Shown piece by piece: positions 17,118 to 25,358 of a stretch of 64,000 nucleotides of DNA. The DNA comes from Sandaracinaceae bacterium (GTDB lineage Bacteria > Myxococcota_A > Polyangia > Polyangiales > Sandaracinaceae), in assembly GCA_020633195.1 (NCBI GenBank), contig JACKEC010000017.1, positions 310,001-374,000 on the forward strand, written 5' to 3'. Position numbers and translations under genes: made by a program. Every line of letters starts with the position of its first letter. Positions within the stretch are counted from its first letter, which is position 1. The notes below the pieces were generated by a model. The model was not told the DNA's origin and ran no database searches. It saw nothing but the letters and a program-made list of their open reading frames with translations.

Positions 17118-18121
17118 CGGTGACGCTCTCCAAGGAACTCGTCGAACAAACGGAAGAGCGTCACGGCGTTGTCGGGAGAGCTGTCGATGTGCTCGATGTG
17201 GTGGATCCAGTCCACGCCAACGAGACCGGTTCGCTTCGCGAGCCAGGCGCAGAAGTCGGCCAGCAGCGACTCCTCCCCATGCCCGTACTCGGGGTATCCG
17301 AGGTCCTCTCTCGCCCACCGGTATCCGAGCGTCCAGAGGTAGACGCTGCGGGCCCGGCGATCTTCGAAGGACATGCCCGGCCTGACGGCGAACCTCTGGA
17401 AGTAGGACCGAATCCAGGGAGACTCGGGACCGCTGTGCTCGTCGGTCATCGGTCGCCCTCCTTGGTGAGCTGCCTCTCGGTCTGTCGACGCAGGAGGGCC
17501 GAGCAGGACGCTCCAGTCCGAACGGGGCCGGCCTTGCAGCGTGGTGATGGCCCATCGGTCGTCGACGCCCCGAAGGATGTCGCAGATGCGCCGCATCTCC
17601 GCATCTGGATCGAAGTGGGGGTCGGTCGGCAGATCGATGATGACCTCGAGGCTCGACGCCGAGGTCACGCGGACGGTCGCGCCGTCCGGGAGGTCGTGTT
17701 CCCATCCGGCGGGTTCCGCGACGGGGCGGTCTGTCTGGACTTGCCAGCGCCGGACTTCGCGGTCCCGTGCCTCGTCCCTCGTGACGGAAGGCCAACGCGA
17801 AGCCTGGAACAGACGTTGTCCCCCTCGCTCCCGAATCGGGGTGTACCCGGTAGGTGGCGCCGACGGGAGCGTCCGGTAGCGAGGCTCGCCCGACGGAGGG
17901 CCGGCTCGCCACCAGTACTCCTCGTAGGCGCTCGGGCCCACTTGCTCCCAGATCGCCACGAGCCCCAGAAGGCTGACCGGATTCTCGGCGGCGAAGTCCC
18001 AGCCGTCCTTCTCGGCACAGTAGAGGCTCGGACCCGGGTCGAACCAGACCTGGAACTCCTTGTCCTCGAGCGCCACCAGGGCGGTGTCGTAGACGTTGGC
18101 GTATTCGGAGAGCGCGGGCAT
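17114..18121 (-). CDS. Probable immunity-type protein, apparently two genes fused in frame
   Basis: 335 aa in one open frame. Residues 1-220 contain a compact segment (TALVALEDKEFQVWFDP, then CAEKDGWDFAAENPVSLLGL) of the sort found in proteins encoded beside RHS toxins. Residues 226-335 look like a separate small protein that starts at an internal ATG (MTDEHSG, start codon ending at 17449). That ATG has a strong upstream Shine-Dalgarno, AAGGAGG. There is no stop between the two parts. Either a stop codon was lost, or both a long and a short product are made. The final domain is rich in Trp/Tyr/His. Confidence 0.68.
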   Translation of the reverse strand: MPALSEYANVYDTALVALEDKEFQVWFDPGPSLYCAEKDGWDFAAENPVSLLGLVAIWEQVGPSAYEEYWWRAGPPSGEPRYRTLPSAPPTGYTPIRERGGQRLFQASRWPSVTRDEARDREVRRWQVQTDRPVAEPAGWEHDLPDGATVRVTSASSLEVIIDLPTDPHFDPDAEMRRICDILRGVDDRWAITTLQGRPRSDWSVLLGPPASTDREAAHQGGRPMTDEHSGPESPWIRSYFQRFAVRPGMSFEDRRARSVYLWTLGYRWAREDLGYPEYGHGEESLLADFCAWLAKRTGLVGVDWIHHIEHIDSSPDNAVTLFRLFDEFLGERHR

Positions 18122-18186
18122 CAGTTCCTCGAAAGCGATCGTCCGTGACCATCGCGGCTACCACGTGGTCGGAGTCGCTCGGACGG

Positions 18187-18633
18187 CTACGGGCGGGGCT
18201 CCACGTCGTCGCCCTCCGCGCGGACCTCGCGGCGTCGACGTTCTGCCAGCGTCTTCAGGATCATGATCAGACCGAACACGTCCTTGACGTTTCCCGTAGG
18301 GCCGGCCGTACCTGCCATTCGGGCGAAGGCAAATCCCGACGGGGTGAGGATCCGAACGCCCACGGAGCCCTCCTTCGAGGGGGGCAGCTCGTAGTCGACC
18401 ACGTCGGCCCAGCGAAGTCGGTACGTCGGGGGACGGCCTTCCGCGTAGAGCGCGACGTCCGTGAAGACCAGGGTATGCGCCTCCCAGGGCGCGGGATTGC
18501 GGTAGTCCCCGAGGCGAACTTCGTCGGGCTCTGCCCCGACGGGAAGGGGGCTTCCTTCTGCTGCGACCACGAACCCCGACGCGCGACGCAGGTGTCGGCG
18601 GACGAGCGACCGGATCAGCTCACGGTCAGTCAA
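18187..18633 (-). CDS. PH-like protein, candidate immunity gene for the RHS toxin
   Basis: 148 aa, directly after the RHS gene. The TTG start overlaps the RHS stop (TTGA at 18630-18633), the tightest coupling in the array. The central part (HTLVFTDVALYAEG, WADVVDYELP, VRILTPSGFAFARM) has the strand pattern of bacterial PH/GRAM-like domains. The final helix (DVFGLIMILKTLAERRR) fits too. Immunity genes of polymorphic toxins normally sit exactly here, so this is the first candidate for neutralising the RHS C-terminal domain. The function is inferred from position. Confidence 0.72.
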   Translation of the reverse strand: MTDRELIRSLVRRHLRRASGFVVAAEGSPLPVGAEPDEVRLGDYRNPAPWEAHTLVFTDVALYAEGRPPTYRLRWADVVDYELPPSKEGSVGVRILTPSGFAFARMAGTAGPTGNVKDVFGLIMILKTLAERRRREVRAEGDDVEPRP

Positions 18634-21600
18634 GAGCCGCCTCCGAGCAGGAAGGTGATCACGTCACGACCGCCACCGCTGGTCACCGTGCCCCCATGAC
18701 GTGCCGCTTGGCGCCGAGCAAATCGATCGAGGCCCTCGTTTGCGAGGGTTGCTTCGATCTGGAGTGTCTGAACACCGTCGGCGCGCGCTGAGTCGAGAAT
18801 GCGGTCCAACGCGTGCTTGATCTCCGACGGGGGGATGGAACCATCGATCATCTCTACCGTGATGATCCGGGTCGTACCCGCGTCGACGAGGGTGCCATCG
18901 AGGGTTGTGAGCGCTGCGCGTCGCAGCCCTAGGTCGCCTGCCTCGAGAGCGCGGTTGACGTTTCGGGCAGAGCGCCCTGCCCGGGCAACCATACCCAGGC
19001 CGCCGACGAAGGGGAGCGCCAGCCCGATGATGTCTAGCCCGAGCGCGAGGAGGTTTGTGCCTAGGTCGGCGCAGTTGCTGTGCGCCAGCGCGTAGATGTC
19101 GTACCCGAGGGCGGCAAGATCGATGGCGCTCTCGATGTAGAGTCCGGTCGGATCGATCGAGTTGACGGGGTCGTTGCCCACGTACGCGTAGAGGTTGGTG
19201 TCGCCGCCCTCGAGGCCGATCGGGTCACGCGCGGTCCACTGCCCGACGGCGGGGTCGTAGTCGCGAGCCCCGAACCGGACGAGCCCGGTGTCGGTGTCGT
19301 AGAGGCCACCGGCGAAGCCGAAGGGCTGGAAGCCGGGGTTGGTGTCGCGGACGACGCGACCGAAGGCGTCGTAGTCGATGGCCTGGACGACCGACCCCGA
19401 GGAGATGTCGACAACACGCCGGACGCTGCCGAGCTGGTCGATGACGAGCCGGTAGGTGGCGCCCGACGCGCGCATTGCGTCGGGGACGTGGCCGCGTGAG
19501 CCGTAGATGAAGACCGCTCGAACGCTTCCGTCAGGCGCCAGCTCGGCGATGGGCCTCAGCGCGTCGATGTAGAGCCACGCCCGCTCGCGAGCGCCGTCCA
19601 CGTCTTTCGCGACGCGCCGGCCGTAGGCGTCGACCTCGTAGCGCACCGTGCGCCCCGAAGGGAGGGCGACAGAGCGCAGGTTGCCGAAGTCGTCGTAGGT
19701 CAGCTCGGTGCGTGAGGCGCCCGTGACCACGGCGGTGCGCTGACCGTAGTCGTTGTGCTCGTAGATCGTGGCTCCCACGGATCCGAGCCGGCCCTGCGCG
19801 TCGAAGGCGGGCGTGAAGGTCCCGGCGGCGTTGCGCCAGCTCGTGCGCAGGCCGTTGGCGTCGTAGTCGTAGCGTTCGACCTCGACACCGCCGCGGAGCA
19901 CGCGATGAAGCCGATCCGACGCGTCGTACTCGTACTCGATCCGAGTGGTCGTCGAGCCGTCCGTTTCCTCCAGCTCCGCGATTCGACCGAGGGCATCGCG
20001 ACGCCGCACGACCTGTCCGAAGACCCCTCCACCGGACCACGTCGTCGTCAGCTCCTCGAGCGCGCCGAAGCCATCGATACGCTGCGTGGTCGAGGTGGAG
20101 CCCGCAGTGATGGGGGAAGCGAAACCGGTCGTCGGGTCGCGCGTGAGTGTGAGCGGGCCGGCGCTGGTGAGGAGACCGTCCCGGTCGAAGCTGACGACAA
20201 CGGGTGCCTCGGCTCCGACTTGCACCGTGTCGAGCCGGAACGCCGCGTCGTAGGTGTAGCCCACGGTGCCGCTCACGGTGCCCGACCAGGTCTGCGACTC
20301 GACTCGCGGGCCGTCGCGGACGAAGCCGACGGTGACGCCGCCCGGTCCGGCGACGCTCCCCACGAAGCCCGTCATGGGCTCGTACATCGGGACGATCGAC
20401 TCACCGCCCGAGGTGATGCTCGACGGTCGGCCCGTCGCCGGATCGGGTACGAAGCGGACGGCGTGGCCCGCGCCGACGCTCGCGCCGGTGCCGACTCCAT
20501 CGGCGTCGTAGCCCCAGTCGATGGCCATTGCGCCAGGGGCCGCGTACGTATCGAGGCGTCCGCGCTGATCGAAAGTGAGGACGTGGTCCCCGGTCCCGGG
20601 CTGCGTGACCGTGACCTGGCGCGACGCGTCGTCGTAAGAGAAGCCGGTGGTCCGGCCACGGCCATCGACGCTCGTCAGGCGAGCGACGGGGTCTGCATCC
20701 AGGGTGAGGAACGCATCATCGGGTGGGGTGACCCGATTCACGGTCCCGTCCGCGGCGAACCCGAACGCCACTCGCCGAATGGTCGCGCCGACGCCGCGCC
20801 GCACTTCCTCGAGGCGTCCGTCAGAGTCGTACACGTACTGCACGGGATGGAGCCCGGGCGCTCGAACCCACTCGAGCCGGCCGCGCGCATCGAACTCGTA
20901 GATCGCCACGCGGCCCTCCGGGCTGGTCGCCGTCAGCGTTAGCGTCGCAGCGTCCCACGTGGAGGTCGTGTCGCCGGTCGGCGTCGTCTGGACCCACGTC
21001 GCCGACTGAATCACCGGCGGCACGGTGGCTGGCTCGTAGCTCACCTCCATGCGCTGGGTCGACGTGAGGGACGCTCCCGAGGGGAGCGTGAGCGTCATGG
21101 ACGACGGGACGGGCGCCGCGCGCCCGAAGACCGGATGAGGCTCCGTCGCGGCCGTGAGCGAGGTGCCGTCCGAGCCGACGAAGACCGCGTCGCCCGCTGC
21201 CTCTTCGCCGGGGCGCGTGATCGTGACCGAGGTTCCGTCCGGCTGGGTCACGGTCGTCCTCGGGAGCCCCGACGCGTCCGTGTCGTTCCGGTAGTGCGTG
21301 ATGCGGCCCTCGCCGGTCGCCCGCTCGACCTCCTCGACGAGCCCGTCGGCGGTGCGGTCCAGCGTCAGCTCGAAGCCCTCCGCGCCCTCATCTCGCACCA
21401 GGCGGCCTTCGTCGTCGTAGGTGAAGGTCGAGGTGCCGCCGCCGGGCGAAGTGAGCGTGTGCAGGAGGCCCCCGCGACCTTGCTCGTCATCCGGGTGGTA
21501 GCTGAGCGACCACTCTCGAGAGACCGGGTCTCGAAGCGAGCGGAGCCATCCGTCGGCGCCCAGCGTCAGCTCGGTGCGTTGCCCGAAGTGCGCGACGAGG

Positions 21601-24600
21601 TCCACCGTCGCACCTCGCTCGACGCGTAGGACGTGCCCATCGTCGTCCTCTACCTCGCGCAGCTGCTCCTCCGCGTCGTAGCGGAAGGTCAGAAGCGCTT
21701 GCCGGGTGCGGACCGAGTGCGTGGCCAGGTGCTGGCCCGTCGCGGTGAAGCGATGGAGAAGACCGCCGTCCTCGGAAGGCACCCACCACTCGCCGTTCAC
21801 CGCGCGCGGCCAGCTCGGCTCGATGCGCGTCACGAAGGCGCCGATGTCTCCGCCCTGCCCGATGAAGGTGTCTCCGTCCGGGCCGAAGGCGACCGAGTTG
21901 GGTCGGATCAGGGTCACCTGGTTGGCGGGGGCCCCATCGCTCAGGGAGCCCGGCCCCGACACGCGGAGGCGAGCGACCTGCGCGCGGTCGATGCAGATGA
22001 GCTGACCGGACCCGAGATCGGTCACGCAAAGCTCGCCGCTCGGGTCCATCGCGAGCCCGTACGGCGCGATCATCGAACGCGAGAGCGCACCGCCCTCGAA
22101 CTCGAAGGTCGCTTCGGCACCGGTGCCCGCGTACGTGGTGATCAGCCCACCGGCGATGGCGTAGACGCGATGCCTTCCGGGAATGGCGGCGTAGAGCCGG
22201 CCCTCCGTGTCGAACGCCAGGCTCGTGACGCCGAGAACGGCGGCGTCCCGGGCGCGGGCGCTCTCGGGGTTCTCAGCGCCGCCCCCCGCGAGCTGGGTGA
22301 GGTTCAGCGTGCCGGGTTCGACGCAACGAATGAGGCCGACGAAGCTCTCCGCGAAGCACACGCGACCGTCTCGGTCGACGGCCACCGCGCCGACGAATCC
22401 CAGCGTCCCCATGGTCGCGGGTCCGTCGTTCCCTCCGCCCGGCGAGACCACGCCGCACTGCCCGGCGTACGTGGAGATGTTGCCAGCGGGATCGATCCGA
22501 CGAATGCAGCCCTCGGTCGCGCTCGCGACGTAGAGGGTGTCGTCGGACGCGATGGCGATCGCCGCCGGAGTTGCGATGTCGGCTACGCTCGCGAGGCCGC
22601 CATCGCCGCTCGAGCCGTTTCGGCCAGTGCCGGCGAAGGTCTCGATGGTTCCGTCCGGCAGGACGACCCGAATGCGATGCGCCAGGGAGTCGGCGATGAA
22701 GACCCGGCCGTCCCTGGCCACCGCGAGCGATGACGCCTGCATGAGGCGCGCGTCGCGGGCGGACCCGCCGTCGCCGCTCACGCCCATGAGCGAGGCGCTG
22801 CCCGCGAATCGCTCGACGGGCTGAACGCGACCGAAGTAGTCGACCCGTCGACCGTCGCCGCGAGTCAACACCTTCGAGCGGGGATCGAAGCGATGGTGGG
22901 GCGACAAGGACCAGCCGCCCAGTCCCTCTCGCCGGCGGTCCTCTACGCCAAGCGGAAGGAAGTGCTCGCGCCAGATCGTGACCTCTTCACGCGTTCGGTT
23001 GCCGGTGATGAAGGCGCCGCCAGGAGCGCCGAAGCTCGTGGAGCTGGCGTCCGGCTCGCGGTACTCGCCCGCGTAGCGGTAGCCGACGCGCACGCGCGCC
23101 AAGCTGACTCCCGGAACGACGCGGCCGAAGGCGTCGCGACCGTCCCAGTCCCAGCTCCATCGCCGGGTGGGATCCACGTCCTCCTCTGCCTCGACGTGGA
23201 CGCCCGCGACGTCGACCTCGATATCGACGCCCAAGATGTCACTCGGGAGCCCTGGAGTACCGAGCGGGACCTCGATCTGGTAGGCGGCGCGACGCCCGGG
23301 GACGAGCGCGCTCTGGTAGTGGAGCGCCAGGCCGGTTCCTGCGACGGGGAGCGCTTCGCCCAGCGTCTGCTCCGGGCACCCGACGATGGACCCCCCCGCC
23401 TCGCAGGGCTGCGGGCTGTCGTCCTCCCTCGGCAGATCGAAGGCCGGGTCGACGATCCCCCGAGGCGGACCGAAGGGCCAGTTGCAGTCCCAGGGCGTCA
23501 GGTGCTCGATGGGAGCGCGCCACAGCTCCGTGCCCGCCGCGTAGGTCTCCGCGAGCGCGCGGCGCTCCTCCTCCGTGATGCCGAGGCCGCCGAGCACAGA
23601 CGCGTCGTCTGGCGCGCCGTCACCATCGGCGTCCACCTCGGCGAGCCCGCTCGCGACGCTCGTGATGCGGATGACACGACCGTCGCGCTCCGCCTGCCAC
23701 TCCCCCGCTTCGCGATCGTAGGAGCCCAGGGGGACGGCGGTTCCCACGGGGAACCGGAGGAAGTTCTCGACGTAGAGCGGGACCGCGCGGTCGAACTCGA
23801 CGGACGTCGCTCCCGCCTCGACGCCCTCGTCGGTGTCGACCTCGACGGCGTAGGTGTAGCCGCTCGAGTCCGGCAGCGTGCCGGGCATGCGATCGACCCC
23901 GCGCGGGGTCGTCGTGAACTCGGTGAGCCGGAGGCTCAGTCGCGTCGCCACCACGCGCCCGCCGTCAGGCATGATCAGGTCGGCCCCGGTGCGAGAAGGC
24001 ACGAAGACCGTTGCGGTGCGCGTGCCGTCCTCGTCCGACACGGCGCTTCCCCGCGCCACCTGACCGACGTCGCGCCCGAGCTGAACCTCGGTGACGCGAG
24101 CGTCTCTCACGACCAGCACGGTTCGCCCGGCCCACGCGAACTGATGACGTGAGACCGCGAGCGTTCGCTGGGCCGGCAGGTGCCCCGGGGCTCGGAGATC
24201 GAGCACGACGGATGGGCCGGCGTTCACCACCATGAAGAAGCGACCATCCGCCGCGGTCGCGGTACGACCGTAGCCCGGCCTCCCGACGACGCGGACCTCC
24301 ACGTTCGCGAGGCCGTAGCCCTCCGCGTCCTCCACGTAGCCCGTCACGACGGCGGCCTCCGACGGGATGATGTCGACGGCGTCCGTCTGCCGCGCGGACC
24401 CGCCCGAGCACGCGGCCGCGGATGGGTCGACGAGGAAACGGATCGACTCGTAGAAGGACTCGCCGTCCGGGCTCAGCGGAGGAGCGCCGCACTCGGGGTC
24501 GTCGCAGTCGACGAGGCCGTCGGCATCGTCGTCCATCCCGTTCCCGCAGTCCTCCGGGAAGACGGGCCCCGCATCGGCCCGAGGTGGTGTCACCGCGGCG

Positions 24601-24689
24601 TCGTCGGTGGGCGGACTGCCCCCGCAATCGCACCCGATGAACAGAAGCGCCGCCAACACAGCCGGTGCAATCCACGTTGCCCCGCGCAT
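18630..24689 (-). CDS. RHS/YD-repeat lipoprotein with C-terminal toxin-like domain
   Basis: 2019 aa. The ATG at 24689 has a GGAGGGGG site and opens a lipoprotein signal (lipobox LFIGC, Cys about 19). In order: a linker with Asp-rich CGNGMDDDADG motif; a carboxypeptidase-regulatory-like domain (about 110-170); a CILP/ZU5-like segment ending HLTPWDC (about 400); NHL/teneurin-type beta-propeller repeats (about 630-940); many YD repeats (about 965-1800); and the RHS core, ending DPTGLY near 1850. The last 169 residues differ: a hydrophobic pre-toxin linker (about 1855-1915) and a unique 100-residue domain. Layout matches polymorphic toxins, but no T6SS PAAR/VgrG gene is near, and a lipid anchor implies surface display. 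Confidence 0.92.
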   Translation of the reverse strand: MRGATWIAPAVLAALLFIGCDCGGSPPTDDAAVTPPRADAGPVFPEDCGNGMDDDADGLVDCDDPECGAPPLSPDGESFYESIRFLVDPSAAACSGGSARQTDAVDIIPSEAAVVTGYVEDAEGYGLANVEVRVVGRPGYGRTATAADGRFFMVVNAGPSVVLDLRAPGHLPAQRTLAVSRHQFAWAGRTVLVVRDARVTEVQLGRDVGQVARGSAVSDEDGTRTATVFVPSRTGADLIMPDGGRVVATRLSLRLTEFTTTPRGVDRMPGTLPDSSGYTYAVEVDTDEGVEAGATSVEFDRAVPLYVENFLRFPVGTAVPLGSYDREAGEWQAERDGRVIRITSVASGLAEVDADGDGAPDDASVLGGLGITEEERRALAETYAAGTELWRAPIEHLTPWDCNWPFGPPRGIVDPAFDLPREDDSPQPCEAGGSIVGCPEQTLGEALPVAGTGLALHYQSALVPGRRAAYQIEVPLGTPGLPSDILGVDIEVDVAGVHVEAEEDVDPTRRWSWDWDGRDAFGRVVPGVSLARVRVGYRYAGEYREPDASSTSFGAPGGAFITGNRTREEVTIWREHFLPLGVEDRRREGLGGWSLSPHHRFDPRSKVLTRGDGRRVDYFGRVQPVERFAGSASLMGVSGDGGSARDARLMQASSLAVARDGRVFIADSLAHRIRVVLPDGTIETFAGTGRNGSSGDGGLASVADIATPAAIAIASDDTLYVASATEGCIRRIDPAGNISTYAGQCGVVSPGGGNDGPATMGTLGFVGAVAVDRDGRVCFAESFVGLIRCVEPGTLNLTQLAGGGAENPESARARDAAVLGVTSLAFDTEGRLYAAIPGRHRVYAIAGGLITTYAGTGAEATFEFEGGALSRSMIAPYGLAMDPSGELCVTDLGSGQLICIDRAQVARLRVSGPGSLSDGAPANQVTLIRPNSVAFGPDGDTFIGQGGDIGAFVTRIEPSWPRAVNGEWWVPSEDGGLLHRFTATGQHLATHSVRTRQALLTFRYDAEEQLREVEDDDGHVLRVERGATVDLVAHFGQRTELTLGADGWLRSLRDPVSREWSLSYHPDDEQGRGGLLHTLTSPGGGTSTFTYDDEGRLVRDEGAEGFELTLDRTADGLVEEVERATGEGRITHYRNDTDASGLPRTTVTQPDGTSVTITRPGEEAAGDAVFVGSDGTSLTAATEPHPVFGRAAPVPSSMTLTLPSGASLTSTQRMEVSYEPATVPPVIQSATWVQTTPTGDTTSTWDAATLTLTATSPEGRVAIYEFDARGRLEWVRAPGLHPVQYVYDSDGRLEEVRRGVGATIRRVAFGFAADGTVNRVTPPDDAFLTLDADPVARLTSVDGRGRTTGFSYDDASRQVTVTQPGTGDHVLTFDQRGRLDTYAAPGAMAIDWGYDADGVGTGASVGAGHAVRFVPDPATGRPSSITSGGESIVPMYEPMTGFVGSVAGPGGVTVGFVRDGPRVESQTWSGTVSGTVGYTYDAAFRLDTVQVGAEAPVVVSFDRDGLLTSAGPLTLTRDPTTGFASPITAGSTSTTQRIDGFGALEELTTTWSGGGVFGQVVRRRDALGRIAELEETDGSTTTRIEYEYDASDRLHRVLRGGVEVERYDYDANGLRTSWRNAAGTFTPAFDAQGRLGSVGATIYEHNDYGQRTAVVTGASRTELTYDDFGNLRSVALPSGRTVRYEVDAYGRRVAKDVDGARERAWLYIDALRPIAELAPDGSVRAVFIYGSRGHVPDAMRASGATYRLVIDQLGSVRRVVDISSGSVVQAIDYDAFGRVVRDTNPGFQPFGFAGGLYDTDTGLVRFGARDYDPAVGQWTARDPIGLEGGDTNLYAYVGNDPVNSIDPTGLYIESAIDLAALGYDIYALAHSNCADLGTNLLALGLDIIGLALPFVGGLGMVARAGRSARNVNRALEAGDLGLRRAALTTLDGTLVDAGTTRIITVEMIDGSIPPSEIKHALDRILDSARADGVQTLQIEATLANEGLDRFARRQAARHGGTVTSGGGRDVITFLLGGGS

Positions 24690-24776
24690 CCTCACCCCCT
24701 CCACGATGTCGTCCGCCGACATCTAGCGGTAGGACGTCGGTGTAGCCCATGGACTGACGGTAATCACGGAGTCGGT

Positions 24777-24794
24777 TGTCAACTGAAGTTGACA
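24777..24794. promoter_or_regulatory. Palindrome upstream of the RHS gene (possible operator)
   Basis: TGTCAACT and AGTTGACA form a perfect 8-bp inverted repeat with a 2-bp spacer. It lies 87 bp upstream of the RHS start and 96 bp upstream of the small broken gene on the other strand, so it could control either. The 24690-25237 stretch also holds that broken gene, an A+T-rich patch near 25100-25125 and the CTTCCAC pair. Confidence 0.35.
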
Positions 24795-24890
24795 TTCGGG
24801 AGGCGCGCCGTGGACGGGCGCGAGCCCCCGCCGCTGATGTCCTTGGTGACCGCCATCAAACCAGTCACGCTCAGACGCCCGGGAGGAGAA

Positions 24891-25060
24891 ATGGCTCGAG
24901 ACAAGGCAAAGCTCTTCGTGACCCTCGACGATCACGCTACGAGGCGGCCCCCGCCCCGACGCTCGAGGCCGTGCGTGATGCCTTCGCCAAGGGCAGCGAG
25001 GACCTGCGCCTCGCATCCTCGCAGCCGCGCCCCAGGAGGATCGGGCGTCGGTTCCGGTGA
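24891..25060 (+). pseudogene. Small basic gene broken by a frameshift
   Basis: An ATG at 24891 sits 2 nt after an excellent GGGAGGAG site and begins MARDKAKLFVTLDD. After about 15 codons (near 24936) the sensible reading moves to another frame, which continues RYEAAPAPTLEAVRDAFAKG and ends at 25060 after an Arg-rich tail. Joined, the product would be about 55 aa. One base gained or lost near 24930-24940 explains this; a sequencing error is equally possible. Function unknown. Confidence 0.4.
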
Positions 25061-25122
25061 GGAGCGGAGTGATGACGCGACCGCCAGAGCGAATCCCTCG
25101 TCAATCTATATTGCATATAAAC

Positions 25123-25141
25123 CTTCCACCCAACCTTCCAC
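25123..25141. repeat. Paired CTTCCAC heptamers, right end of island
   Basis: CTTCCAC at 25123-25129 and 25135-25141, spacing 12 bp, matching the pair at 12985-13003 in sequence, orientation and spacing. They lie 97 bp inside the right attachment copy, beside an A+T-rich patch (CTATATTGCATATAAA) that stands out in this G+C-rich DNA. Confidence 0.45.
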
Positions 25142-25237
25142 TTTCTGTGCGTCAGCAGGGGACGGCGCACGACACCCGGGGACGCTATCTAGTGGTTATC
25201 ATTGGATTTGCTAAGTCATCTCGCGGGTCCTGGTCGT

Positions 25238-25286
25238 CTTGCCAAGGTTGAAGTCGTGGGTTCGAATCCCATTTCCCGCTCTCGAT
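25238..25286 (+). repeat. Right attachment-site copy (tRNA-Gly 3' fragment)
   Basis: Exact 49-bp copy of 12871-12919. It contains the tRNA from the anticodon loop to the 3' end, without any matching 5' half upstream, so it is not a tRNA gene. This is the fragment displaced when the island inserted. Confidence 0.88.
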
Positions 25287-25300
25287 TCTCTCAGCGATGA

Positions 25301-25331
25301 CGGCCGGATGGAGCAGATGCTCCCCCGGCCG
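25301..25331 (+). terminator. Two-level hairpin terminator after the displaced tRNA end
   Basis: Outer arms CGGCCGG (25301-25307) and CCGGCCG (25325-25331); inner GGAGC/GCTCC with an AGAT loop; TTTCGCTT follows. It is probably the original terminator of the chromosomal tRNA-Gly gene, now separated from it by the island. Confidence 0.6.
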
Positions 25332-25358
25332 TTTCGCTTCCGTCCGCCGCTCGCGGCC

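Noticed and set aside
18630..24689. T6SS effector assignment for the RHS protein
   Set aside because: No PAAR, VgrG or Eag-type chaperone gene is present, and the N-terminus is a lipoprotein signal.
12920..25237. Integrase or transposase inside the island
   Set aside because: I looked in all supported frames for tyrosine- or serine-recombinase and DDE motifs and saw none I could defend.
25238..25280. Second tRNA-Gly gene
   Set aside because: Only the part from the anticodon loop to the 3' end is present; no acceptor 5' strand or D arm precedes it.
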